The notes beneath the pieces are model-generated. The model had not been told where the DNA came from. It worked only from the letters and a program-made list of their open reading frames with translations, and ran no database searches. The translations under genes were made by a program, and so were the position numbers. From Saccharopolyspora kobensis (GTDB lineage: Bacteria > Actinomycetota > Actinomycetes > Mycobacteriales > Pseudonocardiaceae): a stretch of 64,000 nt of DNA. The DNA lies in assembly GCF_900108315.1 (NCBI RefSeq), contig NZ_FNVB01000004.1, forward strand, positions 310,001-374,000. Reading direction: 5' to 3'. Numbering within the stretch: position 1 is the first letter of the stretch; every line of letters begins with the position of its first letter. Shown here piece after piece: positions 19,465-27,902 of this stretch.

Positions 19465-19833
19465 GTGGACGCAGCATTCCTGGTCATCGTGACCACCTTC
19501 TTCGCCGGACTGGGCATGTTCGGGCTGATCGCCCCGGCCGCGCTGCTGCAGCCGTTCGCGATCGACGTCAGCGCGCCGGAAAGCCGCTCCGAGGTGCGCG
19601 CCGTCTACGGCGGCTTCGGCATCGCGATCGCCGCCGTGCTGGTGGTGGCCGTGCTGGACATCGCCGGCATGCGCAGCGGCATCGCGATCACCGTCGCGGC
19701 GGCGCTGCTCGGGATGGCCGCGGGGCGGGTGGTGTCCAGGTTCGCCGACCGCCGCACCCCGTTCTACCCGGTCTGGTTCTACTTCTGGGTCGAACTCCTC
19801 GGCGCCGGGATGCTGGTGGCCGCCGCCTGGTGA
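19465..19833 (+). CDS. DUF4345-type small membrane protein
   Basis: The 122-residue protein has about four hydrophobic segments (residues about 4-24, 49-68, 72-88 and 103-121) with the GLIAPAALLQPF and VRAVYGGFGIA motifs typical of DUF4345. The function is unknown. The GTG at 19465 follows GGGAGG. It diverges from an AraC regulator, a common arrangement for this family. Confidence 0.8.
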   Translation: MDAAFLVIVTTFFAGLGMFGLIAPAALLQPFAIDVSAPESRSEVRAVYGGFGIAIAAVLVVAVLDIAGMRSGIAITVAAALLGMAAGRVVSRFADRRTPFYPVWFYFWVELLGAGMLVAAAW

Positions 19834-19836
19834 GGC

Positions 19837-20523
19837 TCAGGACAGGGCGGTGAGCACGGCACCCGTGTCGGACAGGTCCGGCAGGACGGCGTGGGCGCCG
19901 GCGGCGCGGAGCTCGGCTTCGGTGCTGCCGCCGGTGGCCACGCCGACCGCCACGGCGCCGAAGCGCAGCGCGCCCGCGACGTCGTGCGGCGTGTCGCCCA
20001 CGACCACCACCGAGTCGGCGCCGATCGCCGCGCCCGCCCGGTCCGCGGCCTTGGCGACGGAGTCCGCGATCAGGTCGTGGCGGTGCACCGAACCGGCGCC
20101 GAAACCGCCGATCTCGAAGTCGACGTGGCGGTGCAGGTCGAAGGATTCGAGCTTGTGGAAGGCCACCTCGGGGAGGTTCCCGGTCACCAGGGTCTGCACG
20201 AACCCGGGTTCCACCGCCAGCGCCTCCAGCGCCCGCGCGGCCCCGGGCAGCGCGCTCCCGCGCTGCGCCAGCTCATCGCGGGTTTCGGCGACAGCGCTGG
20301 TCAGCGCGGTGAACATGGCCGCGATCGTGGTCTCGTCGGCGGCGACGCCGTGGTTCTCCAGGACGTCGGTGGTGATCGCCAGTTCGGTGCGCCCCGCGGT
20401 GTCGGGCATCTGCTGCAGCTCGCGGCCGGTGACCGCCGCCAGCGCGCGGCGGTACCAGCGGGGGCCGAAGCCCCGGGCGTCGATGAGGGTCAGGTCGATG
20501 TCCCACAGCACGAGTCGCGTCAC
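19837..20523 (-). CDS. HAD-superfamily hydrolase (phosphatase-like)
   Basis: The 228-residue protein has the HAD motifs: DIDLTLID (motif I, nucleophile Asp8), LVTGNLPEVAFHKLE (motif II and III region) and VVVGDTPHDVAGAL (motif IV). The cap is alpha-helical between motifs I and II, as in phosphoglycolate phosphatase-like members. The likely role is hydrolysis of a small phosphate ester. It converges on the DUF4345 gene with a 3-base gap. Confidence 0.85.
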   Translation of the reverse strand: MTRLVLWDIDLTLIDARGFGPRWYRRALAAVTGRELQQMPDTAGRTELAITTDVLENHGVAADETTIAAMFTALTSAVAETRDELAQRGSALPGAARALEALAVEPGFVQTLVTGNLPEVAFHKLESFDLHRHVDFEIGGFGAGSVHRHDLIADSVAKAADRAGAAIGADSVVVVGDTPHDVAGALRFGAVAVGVATGGSTEAELRAAGAHAVLPDLSDTGAVLTALS

Positions 20524-20545
20524 GGATCCATCGTGCCAGCCGCGC

Positions 20546-21829
20546 TCAGGACGTCAGTTCGCGGCGAGCCGTTTCGGGAACGACGGCCATGCCGACGACG
20601 GTCAGCGCCAGGCAGCAGACCAGCAGGATCACCACCGGCGTCGGCGACTGCGTGGTCCGCAGCAGCGCGGTACCCGCCAGCGGTGCCGCCGCACCGGCCA
20701 GCACGGTCGCCGCCTGGTAGCCCAGCGAGACACCGGAATACCGCACCGAGGTGCCGAAGAGCTCGGCGTAGAAAGCGGATTGCGCACCGGTCAACGTCCC
20801 GTGCAGCAGCAGGCCGATCGCCACCGCCAGGAACACCAGCACCGATTGGTGACCGGCGACCAGCGGGAAGAACACGAGTGTCCACAGTGCACACGCCAGC
20901 GCCGCGCCGATCGCCACCGGGCGGCGCCCCAGCCGGTCCGACAGCGCGCCACCGGCCAGCATCGCCAGCGCCTGCACCAGAGAACCGACGGTGACCGCGG
21001 CGGTCGTGATCGCGGTCGGCAGCCCGATGCTCCCCGCGTAGACCAGCAGGAAGACGGTGAACACGTAGAACGCCGCGTTCTCGCCGACGCGTGCGGCGAA
21101 GGCCGCGAACACCTCGCGCGGATACCGCCGCAACGCCTCCAGCACCGGTGCCCGCGCCTCGCGGCGCTGGTCGGCGACGGCCTGGAACAGCGGCGACTCG
21201 GCGACCCGCAGCCGGACCCACAAGCCGACCACGACCAGCAGGATCGAAGCCAGGAACGGGATCCGCCAGCCCCAGGCGGAGTACTGCGCGGCCGTGGTGC
21301 TCGCGGCGACGGCCGCGAGGGAGGCGGTGGCCAGCAGGTTGCCCAGCGGCCCGCCGGTCTGCGGCCAGGCCGTCCAGAACCCGCGCCGCTCCCGGGGCCC
21401 GTGCTCGGCCACCAGCAGGACAGCGCCGCCGAACTCGCCGCCGAGCGCGAAGCCCTGCACCAGCCGCAGGGCCGTCAGCAGCAGCGGAGCGGCGATCCCG
21501 ATCTGCTCGTAGCCCGGCAGCAGACCGATCAGCACCGACGCCGACCCCATCAGCACCAGGCTGATCACCAGCAGCCGCTTGCGCCCGACCCGGTCGCCGA
21601 AGTGCCCGAACACCAGCCCGCCCAGCGGCCGGGCGGCGAACCCGACGGCGTAGGTCACCAGCGCCAGCAGCACGCCCAGCAGGCCATCGGAGTGCGGGAA
21701 GAAGACCGGCCCGAACACGGTCGCCGCCGCCGCACCGTAGAGGAAGAAGTCGTAGAACTCGACGGTCGTCCCGACCACGCCCGCGGACACCACGCGGCCG
21801 AGCCGCCGCCCGCTCACCCCTGTCGTCAC
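20546..21829 (-). CDS. MFS transporter, metabolite:H+ symporter (MHS) type
   Basis: The protein of about 427 residues has 12 predicted membrane spans. The opening VVGTTVEFYDFFLYGAAAA and LVFGHFGDRVGRKRLLVISL, the latter in the loop between spans 2 and 3, are diagnostic of the MHS group (ProP/ShiA/KgtP-like). It should import an organic acid or osmolyte with protons. The GTG at 21829 was chosen; a GTG one codon earlier (21832) is equally possible. No SD is seen. Confidence 0.88.
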   Translation of the reverse strand: MTTGVSGRRLGRVVSAGVVGTTVEFYDFFLYGAAAATVFGPVFFPHSDGLLGVLLALVTYAVGFAARPLGGLVFGHFGDRVGRKRLLVISLVLMGSASVLIGLLPGYEQIGIAAPLLLTALRLVQGFALGGEFGGAVLLVAEHGPRERRGFWTAWPQTGGPLGNLLATASLAAVAASTTAAQYSAWGWRIPFLASILLVVVGLWVRLRVAESPLFQAVADQRREARAPVLEALRRYPREVFAAFAARVGENAAFYVFTVFLLVYAGSIGLPTAITTAAVTVGSLVQALAMLAGGALSDRLGRRPVAIGAALACALWTLVFFPLVAGHQSVLVFLAVAIGLLLHGTLTGAQSAFYAELFGTSVRYSGVSLGYQAATVLAGAAAPLAGTALLRTTQSPTPVVILLVCCLALTVVGMAVVPETARRELTS

Positions 21830-22003
21830 CACGAACGCAAAGAGTGCGCGCGCGAACACGAACCGCGCAAGATCCGCTTCCGCCCCGCCCGCACCGGTGC
21901 AGACCCTCGAAGGCGCCGATCGCACCCCTCGCGCGGCAACGACCGGGCCGCCGCCTGCGGAAACGACGTCCGCGTCAGGCGTCGCGTCGATTTCGGCGCG
22001 GGG

Positions 22004-22414
22004 TCAGCCGGGGAGGAAGGAGAGGCGGACTCGGCGGACCGGGTTGTCCACGTTGGTGTCCACCAGGCACACCGACTGCCAGGTGCCCAGCGCCATCCGG
22101 CCGCCCAGCACCGGGATCGAGGCGTACGGCGGGACGATCGCGGGCAGCACGTGGTCGCGGCCGTGCCCGCGGGAGCCGTGCCGGTGCCGCCAGCGGTCGT
22201 CCTTGGGCAGCAGTTCGCGCAGCGCCGCGAGCAGGTCGTCGTCGCTGCCCGCGCCGGTCTCGATGATCGCCAGGCCCGCGGTCGCGTGCGGCACCCAGAC
22301 GTTGAGCAGTCCGTCGCCGGCCGACACCGAGCGCAGGAACCGCTCGCACTCCTCGCCCAGGTCGTGGACGGCCTCGACGGACCCGGTGCGGACCTCGATC
22401 TCCTCGCTGCGCAT
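22004..22414 (-). CDS. YjbQ family protein (UPF0047)
   Basis: The 136-residue protein has the UPF0047 features VWVPHATAGLAIIE, HVLPAIVPPYASIPVLGGRMALGTWQSVCLVDTN (middle and end) with conserved histidines. E. coli YjbQ has weak thiamine phosphate synthase activity; the physiological role is not settled. It has its own ATG at 22414 and diverges from the aminotransferase gene. Confidence 0.88.
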   Translation of the reverse strand: MRSEEIEVRTGSVEAVHDLGEECERFLRSVSAGDGLLNVWVPHATAGLAIIETGAGSDDDLLAALRELLPKDDRWRHRHGSRGHGRDHVLPAIVPPYASIPVLGGRMALGTWQSVCLVDTNVDNPVRRVRLSFLPG

Positions 22415-22518
22415 GGCCCCACGGTATTACGCACCCGCTCCCGTCGTCAGCGCACAGCCGCGCACTCGCGGGGCGCGAACCGTTCCGGAACGGACGGGTC
22501 CGGTGCGAGGATGCGGAG

Positions 22519-23568
22519 ATGCGAGAGGCATTCGGCGCCGAGTTCGACGTCCCGGACGGCTACCTCAACACCGCCAGCATCGGCATCCCACCCACCGCGG
22601 TGGCCCGCGCGGTCGCCGAGTCGGTGCGCCGGTGGGGGAGCGGGCTGGACGGGCCCGGTGACTTCGAGCCCGCCGTGGCCACCGCCCGCGCCGCCTTCGC
22701 GCGGCTGATCGGGACCACCGCGGACCGGGTGGCCATCGGCGCCACCGCGTCCCAGCTCATCGGGCTCGTCGCGGCCAGCCTGCCGGACGGCGCGCGGGTG
22801 CTGGTCGCCGAGGGCGACTTCACCAGCGTGCTCTTCCCGTTCGCCGCGCAGCAGGACCGCGGCGTGCAGGTGACCGCGGTGCCGCTGGAGGAGATCACCG
22901 CGCGCGCCGCCGACCACGACGTGGTCGCGGTCAGCGCGGTGCAGTCCAGCGACGGCCGCATCGTCGACCTGGACGCGCTGCGGAAGACCTCGGAGACGAG
23001 CTCGACGCGAGTGCTGCTCGACGCCACGCAGGCCGTCGGCTGGATGCCGCTGCAGCTCGGCTGGGCGGACTGGGTGGTCAGCGCGGCGTACAAGTGGCTC
23101 ATGTCGCCGCGCGGGACGGCCTGGCTCGCGATCCACCCCGATGCGCCGGAGCTCCGCCCCAGCAGCGCCAACTGGTACGCGACGGAGGACCCGTGGACGT
23201 CGACTTACGGACTGCCCCTGCGACTGGCGGGCGACGCCCGCGCGCTCGACCTCTCGCCCACCTGGTTCTCCCAGGTCGGCGCGGCCGTGGCGCTGGACTG
23301 GCTGGCCGGGCTGGACATGGCGGCGGTGGCCGCGCACTGCACCGGCCTGGCCGACGAGTTCCTGGCCTCGCTGGGCCTGCCACCGGCCGGTTCGCCGATC
23401 GTCTCGGTGCAGGTACCGGACGCTGTGGCGAAGCTCACCGGAGCCGGGGTCGCCTGCGCCGCGCGAGCCGGTCGCGCACGCCTGGCGTTCCACCTGTACA
23501 ACACCCGGGCGGACGTCGAGCTGGCCGCTCGGGCGCTGGGAGGAACGTCCGGGGTGTCCGTCTCGTAA
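22519..23568 (+). CDS. Class V aminotransferase-fold PLP enzyme
   Basis: The 349-residue protein shows the class V fold: YLNTASIGIPP near the N-terminus, LLDATQAVGWMPL (PLP-binding Asp) and AAYKWLMSPRGTAWL with the Schiff-base lysine at about residue 193. It resembles cysteine desulfurase- or kynureninase-like members, some of which act in sulfur or ergothioneine chemistry, but the substrate cannot be fixed from sequence. It is somewhat shorter than IscS. The next gene follows after 25 bases. Confidence 0.82.
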   Translation: MREAFGAEFDVPDGYLNTASIGIPPTAVARAVAESVRRWGSGLDGPGDFEPAVATARAAFARLIGTTADRVAIGATASQLIGLVAASLPDGARVLVAEGDFTSVLFPFAAQQDRGVQVTAVPLEEITARAADHDVVAVSAVQSSDGRIVDLDALRKTSETSSTRVLLDATQAVGWMPLQLGWADWVVSAAYKWLMSPRGTAWLAIHPDAPELRPSSANWYATEDPWTSTYGLPLRLAGDARALDLSPTWFSQVGAAVALDWLAGLDMAAVAAHCTGLADEFLASLGLPPAGSPIVSVQVPDAVAKLTGAGVACAARAGRARLAFHLYNTRADVELAARALGGTSGVSVS

Positions 23569-23593
23569 TCCGCAACCGCTACCGTAAGTCTCC

Positions 23594-24577
23594 GTGCCCG
23601 ACCGAAGAGGTGCACCCGAAGACATGACGGGTGAACAAGCCGACACGCAGCGCGAAACCGCTCCGCTCCGCCGCGACAACTCGCGGATACAGCCGGATCG
23701 GGCACCGGTCGACCCCGGACCCGGGCAGAGCACCCGGCCGGTCTTCCCGCCCCCGCCGCGCCCGGCGCAGCAGCCGACCAACCCGCCGACGCAGCAGGCC
23801 AACCCGCCGGTGCATCCGCAGACGAACCCCCCGGTGAAGCAGCCGACGAATCCGCCGGTGCACCCGCAGACGAACCCGCCCGGGTACCAGCAGGCGAACC
23901 AGTTGCCGCCGCAGCCGGTCAACCCGCCGGTGCGCCCGACGACCAACCCGGGGACCAGCAGGCAGCCGATGCCCGAGCCGCCGCCGCCGTCGTCGCGGAG
24001 CAAGATCACGCCGATGGGCTGGGCCCTGCGCGGCGCCGGACTGCTCGCCATCTCGCTGGTGTCCGGGCTGATCTGGCTCGCGGTGAAACCGGACGCGCCG
24101 GAGCCGGAGGAGACGCCGCCGCTGGCGACGAAGTACGACTTCCAGCCGATCCGCCGCGAAGAGGGATTCCTCGGCTGCCAGAACGTCTCGGACTACAAGA
24201 TCCAGGAGTTCTTCAAGAACGAGGAGTGCGAGCACCTCACCCGCGCCCTCTACAACACCACCCTGCCGGACGGCACCCGCGTGCTGACCTCGGTCGTCAC
24301 CGTGCAGATGCGGAGCGCGGACAGCGCGCAGCGGCTCAACGACCTGACCGCCGAGGAGAACACCGGCAACATCCGGGACCTGGTCGACGACGGCATCCAG
24401 AACACCCAGGACCTGCCCAAGCTCGCCGACAAGGCCTACGCCTCGGAGCGCCAGGACAACCTCGTGGTGATCGGCGACTCCGCGTACTACGACAAGAAGA
24501 CGACGAACAAGGACCCGAGCCTGCTCGACGTCTCGAAAGAAGCTCTCAAGCTCGGCTGGCCGCAGGACAAGGGCTGA
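23594..24577 (+). CDS. Single-span membrane protein with Pro/Asn/Gln-rich cytoplasmic tail
   Basis: The 327-residue protein is unrecognised. Residues about 50-130 are built of tandem TNPPVHPQ / QPTNPPVKQ-type repeats. One membrane span (GWALRGAGLLAISLVSGLIW) lies near residue 150. The external domain (about 165-327) has Cys in LGCQNVSDYK and NEECEHLTRAL, probably a disulfide. A -10-like TACCGT 8 bases before the GTG at 23594 suggests leaderless expression; an ATG at 23624 is an alternative. Related secretion- or envelope-linked actinobacterial proteins have this layout. Confidence 0.65.
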   Translation: MPDRRGAPEDMTGEQADTQRETAPLRRDNSRIQPDRAPVDPGPGQSTRPVFPPPPRPAQQPTNPPTQQANPPVHPQTNPPVKQPTNPPVHPQTNPPGYQQANQLPPQPVNPPVRPTTNPGTSRQPMPEPPPPSSRSKITPMGWALRGAGLLAISLVSGLIWLAVKPDAPEPEETPPLATKYDFQPIRREEGFLGCQNVSDYKIQEFFKNEECEHLTRALYNTTLPDGTRVLTSVVTVQMRSADSAQRLNDLTAEENTGNIRDLVDDGIQNTQDLPKLADKAYASERQDNLVVIGDSAYYDKKTTNKDPSLLDVSKEALKLGWPQDKG

Positions 24578-24583
24578 CCGGGA

Positions 24584-25030
24584 TCAGGCTTGACCGGGGA
24601 AGGCCTGGGCCGCGGGCTGCTGGCCGACGGTGAGCCGCCACCGGGTGGCTCGGGTCGCCGAGGTGGTCAGCCCGTCCAGCGCGGTGCCGCGCAACCCGGG
24701 GTCGTCGGTGTTCTCCAGCACCGAGCGCCAGCCGACCTGGCAGTCGCCCTCGGCCTTGATCAGCAGGCCGATCGCGGAGTCCTGGTCGCTCACCCGCTCG
24801 CCCACGTCGTAAGCGGGCTGCGCCGACGGCGGGATCTGCCCCGCGCCGCGGATGACCTTCTCCGCCGTGTCGCGCAGCCTGCGGTGCTGCTCCTGCGCGT
24901 CGTCGATCGCGCTGCGCACGCGGTTCTCGCCGACGTAGGCGCTGGCCAGGCCGTAGACCCACAACGCAGCGTGTTCCGCGCTCAGCGCGCTGCGCAGCGC
25001 CGTGCCCTCCGCGTCCGAGAGTTCGGTCAC
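24584..25030 (-). CDS. Ferritin-like DUF4439-type protein
   Basis: The 148-residue helical protein begins MTELSDAEGTALRSALSAEHAALWVYGLAS, with the EH pair typical of ferritin-like bundles, and later RLRDTAEKVIRGAG. It is coupled to the lipoprotein gene upstream (GTGA overlap). The pair sits directly before rimP, as Rv2844 and Rv2843 do in M. tuberculosis. No function is known. The GTG start at 25030 follows from the overlap. Confidence 0.75.
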   Translation of the reverse strand: MTELSDAEGTALRSALSAEHAALWVYGLASAYVGENRVRSAIDDAQEQHRRLRDTAEKVIRGAGQIPPSAQPAYDVGERVSDQDSAIGLLIKAEGDCQVGWRSVLENTDDPGLRGTALDGLTTSATRATRWRLTVGQQPAAQAFPGQA

Positions 25031-25518
25031 CTCAGCACCTCCAGCAGACTCGCGCAGCTCGCCGAGATCGATCCCACCAGCCCCGCCCGGTAGTCCGGCA
25101 GCGCGGGCACGAGCCCCGCCGCCTGGTCCCGGGCGCTGTTCAGCGCTTCGACCAGCGCCTGCGACGCCGCGCTCGCCGATCCCGGCGCCTGCTGCGGCGG
25201 TGCGTCCGGCACCGACGGCGGGTCCTCGGGATCGCGCGGGTTCAGGCGGTCGATCTCCTGCTGGAGGGCGCCCGCGTGCGTGTTGCGCGCCGTGGCGATC
25301 TCGTTGGCGACGTCGGCCAGCTTCGCGTGCGACCGCGCCACCGCTTCGGCCAAGCGGGCGTCGGACTTCGCCGCGTTCGCCAGCGCCAGCAGCTGGTCCG
25401 GCTCGTCGGGCGCGGAGCTGCACGCGGTGCCCAGCGCGGCCACGACCGGGGTCGCGGCGATCAACCGCAGCACGCTTCGCCTGCCCAGCGCCGACCGGGC
25501 TCGCGAGGGGGATTCCAC
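25027..25518 (-). CDS. Tat-type lipoprotein, partner of the DUF4439 protein
   Basis: The 163-residue protein has a twin-arginine signal and lipobox in GRRSVLRLIAATPVVAALGTAC, cut here to its key parts RRSVLRL and LGTAC, so a folded lipid-anchored product is expected outside the membrane. The mature part is Ala-rich and helical (LLALANAAKSDARLAEAVA and further). It is encoded divergently from rimP. Synteny with the mycobacterial Rv2843/Rv2844 pair suggests a conserved envelope role, unproven. Confidence 0.75.
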   Translation of the reverse strand: MESPSRARSALGRRSVLRLIAATPVVAALGTACSSAPDEPDQLLALANAAKSDARLAEAVARSHAKLADVANEIATARNTHAGALQQEIDRLNPRDPEDPPSVPDAPPQQAPGSASAASQALVEALNSARDQAAGLVPALPDYRAGLVGSISASCASLLEVLR

Positions 25519-25766
25519 GTCGGCCTATCCTGCCAGGCGACCAGGTCGACCGGCGTCCGGGCACCGACCGGGGCCTGATCCACTCGGTCCCGGCGCGATC
25601 CGCCGATCGTAGGGATCCCACGGCGCGCTCGGGTGCCGAGGGACGCGATACCCTGGGCGACCGCGACCGGCACGTGCAGCACTGGTCGCCGACCCCGCGC
25701 GCGCCGTCCGGCGCCGCGCCGCCGCCAGGTCTGAACAGACCGCGATTGAAACTTGGGAGTGCCAAC

Positions 25767-26324
25767 GTGTCCAGCCCGCCGCGTGGTGAGATCACCGCGC
25801 AGCTGGAGCCCGTCGTAGCCGAGGCCGTGGCTCGGACGGGCTTCGACCTGGAGGAGCTCGGCGTGCAGCAGGCCGGCCGCCGCCGCCTGGTCAAGGTCGT
25901 CATCGACTCCGACGAAGGAGTCGGGCTCGACGACATCTCCGAGATCAGTCGGGAGGTGTCGAAGGTGCTGGACGAGCACGAGCACGTCCTGGCCGGCTCC
26001 TACACGCTCGAAGTCACCTCGCCGGGCGTGGACCGGCCGCTGACCCGGCCCCGGCACTGGCGCCGGGCGCGCTACCGCCTGGTCAAGATCCGCCTGGCCG
26101 GCGGCGAGCAGCTGGTGGCCCGCGCCGGGGAAGCCGATGATGACGGTGTCACCGTGCTGACCGGCGGTGAACTGCGCAGGCTGTCCTACCGCGACGTGGA
26201 GCGCGCGGTGGTCGAGGTGGAATTCCAGCAGCCACCGGCGGAGGATCTGGTCAAGCTGGAGCGGGCTGCGGGCGGCGTCTCCCAGGCGGGAGACGACCGG
26301 GAAGACACGGAGGAGTCGAGGTGA
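25767..26324 (+). CDS. rimP: Ribosome maturation factor RimP
   Basis: The 185-residue protein has the N-terminal RimP domain ([40 protein letters not shown]) and the [20 protein letters not shown] bridge to the C-terminal SH3-like domain. It assists 30S subunit assembly. The GTG at 25767 has GGGAG 8 bases upstream. A -10-like TACCCT at 25649-25654 could start the rimP-nusA-ylxR-infB transcript. The stop overlaps the nusA GTG. Confidence 0.95.
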   Translation: MSSPPRGEITAQLEPVVAEAVARTGFDLEELGVQQAGRRRLVKVVIDSDEGVGLDDISEISREVSKVLDEHEHVLAGSYTLEVTSPGVDRPLTRPRHWRRARYRLVKIRLAGGEQLVARAGEADDDGVTVLTGGELRRLSYRDVERAVVEVEFQQPPAEDLVKLERAAGGVSQAGDDREDTEESR

Positions 26325-27382
26325 ACGTCGACATCGCGGCGTTGCGTGCGATCGAGCGCGACAAGGACATCCCGTTCGAGACGGTCCTTGAAGCGATCGA
26401 ATCGGCACTGCTCACCGCATACCGCCACACCGAGGGCCACGAGCCGCACGCCCGGGTGGAGGTGGACCGCAAGACCGGCGTCGTGCGAGTCCTCGCGCAC
26501 ACCTTGGCCGCCGACGGCAGCGTGCAGGAGGAGTGGGACGACACCCCGGAGGGCTTCGGGCGGATCGCGGCGACCACCGCGCGGCAGGTCATCCTGCAGC
26601 GGTTGCGCGACGCGGAGCACGAGCGCACCTTCGGCGAGTTCGCCACCAAGGAGGGCGAGATCCTCGGTGGTGTCATCCAGCGCGACGCGCGGGCGAACTC
26701 GCGCGGCATGGTCGTCGTGCAGGTCGGCGACAGCGAGGGCGTGATCCCGGCCGCCGAGCAGGTGCCCGGGGAGAACTACGAGCACGGCACCCGGATCAAG
26801 TGCTACGTCTACGGCGTCTCGCGCAGCGCGCGGGGCCCGCAGATCTCGCTGTCGCGGACGCACCCGAACCTGGTCCGGCGGCTGTTCGCGCTGGAGGTCC
26901 CGGAGATCGCCGACGGCACCGTGGAGATCCCCGCGGTGGCGCGCGAGGCCGGGCACCGCTCCAAGATCGCGGTGCGCTCGACCGTCTCCGGCGTCAACGC
27001 GAAGGGCGCCTGCATCGGCCCGATGGGCGCGCGGGTGCGCAACGTGATGAGCGAGCTGGGCGGCGAGAAGATCGACATCATCGACTACTCCGACGACCCG
27101 GCGACCTTCGTCGGCAACGCCCTGTCGCCGGCCAAGGTAGTCTCGGTGGAGGTCGTCGACGAACGCACCAAGACCGCGCGGGTGGTCGTGCCGGACTTCC
27201 AGCTCTCGCTGGCGATCGGCAAGGAGGGCCAGAACGCCCGGTTGGCCGCGCGGCTGACCGGCTGGCGCATCGACATCCGCAGCGACGCCGATCCGAGCAC
27301 GAGCCCGAGCAGCGCCCCGGACCCCGCGGCGGGTCTGGACCCCGCGGTGGACGGTGTGCAGACCGCGGGTTCGGCCGAGTAA
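26321..27382 (+). CDS. nusA: Transcription termination/antitermination factor NusA
   Basis: The 353-residue protein has the NusA N-terminal domain (residues about 1-125), an S1 domain (about 130-200, [20 protein letters not shown]) and two KH domains (about 205-335, [20 protein letters not shown] and [20 protein letters not shown]). It binds RNA polymerase and nascent RNA. It lacks the C-terminal acidic repeats of E. coli, as usual in actinobacteria. The start overlaps the rimP stop and has GAGGAGTCGAG upstream. Confidence 0.97.
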   Translation: MNVDIAALRAIERDKDIPFETVLEAIESALLTAYRHTEGHEPHARVEVDRKTGVVRVLAHTLAADGSVQEEWDDTPEGFGRIAATTARQVILQRLRDAEHERTFGEFATKEGEILGGVIQRDARANSRGMVVVQVGDSEGVIPAAEQVPGENYEHGTRIKCYVYGVSRSARGPQISLSRTHPNLVRRLFALEVPEIADGTVEIPAVAREAGHRSKIAVRSTVSGVNAKGACIGPMGARVRNVMSELGGEKIDIIDYSDDPATFVGNALSPAKVVSVEVVDERTKTARVVVPDFQLSLAIGKEGQNARLAARLTGWRIDIRSDADPSTSPSSAPDPAAGLDPAVDGVQTAGSAE

Positions 27383-27441
27383 CGTCGTCGGGTTAGAATC
27401 GATGGCAGGCTGACGCGAGGGGAGCAACAATCCGCACACGT

Positions 27442-27810
27442 GTGTCCGGCGAGCACGACGAGAGTCGTGGGCCGGTGCGTACTTGCGTGGGATGTCGCAC
27501 CCGGACGTCGCCTGCTGAGCTGCTGCGCGTGGTCGCCGGTGGCGACGGGGTTCCCTCCGTCGTCGTTCCCGATCCGCGACGTCGGCGGCCGGGCCGGGGA
27601 GCCTGGTTGCACCCCGATCCGGCATGCCTGCGTCTGGCCGAGCGGCGCCGGGCGTTCCCACGCGCGTTTCGCGTGCGAGGAGCACTCGACGCCTCGGCGG
27701 TGCACGAGCACATCGGTGCCGGGCGACCGCAGCACGCGGCTCACGACAGGACCGACGCGGGATCCGTCCCGCGCCAGGCAATTGATGGAAAGCAGGTCGA
27801 CCCGTCATGA
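27442..27810 (+). CDS. ylxR: YlxR family RNA-binding protein (DUF448)
   Basis: The 122-residue protein has the YlxR signature [18 protein letters not shown] and [20 protein letters not shown]. YlxR proteins bind RNA or affect RNase P and transcription in other bacteria. The usual position between nusA and infB is kept. The GTG at 27442 has GGGGAG about 19 bases upstream and no closer SD, so the exact start is less sure. Confidence 0.88.
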   Translation: MSGEHDESRGPVRTCVGCRTRTSPAELLRVVAGGDGVPSVVVPDPRRRRPGRGAWLHPDPACLRLAERRRAFPRAFRVRGALDASAVHEHIGAGRPQHAAHDRTDAGSVPRQAIDGKQVDPS

Positions 27811-27902
27811 ATCAGCCGTGAAGCTGAAGCCATGAACGCGCATCGGCGATAGGACGAGGTCGAGCGGGACTGCCGCCCGGCCTCACCCAGATGAGGAGAG
27901 CA

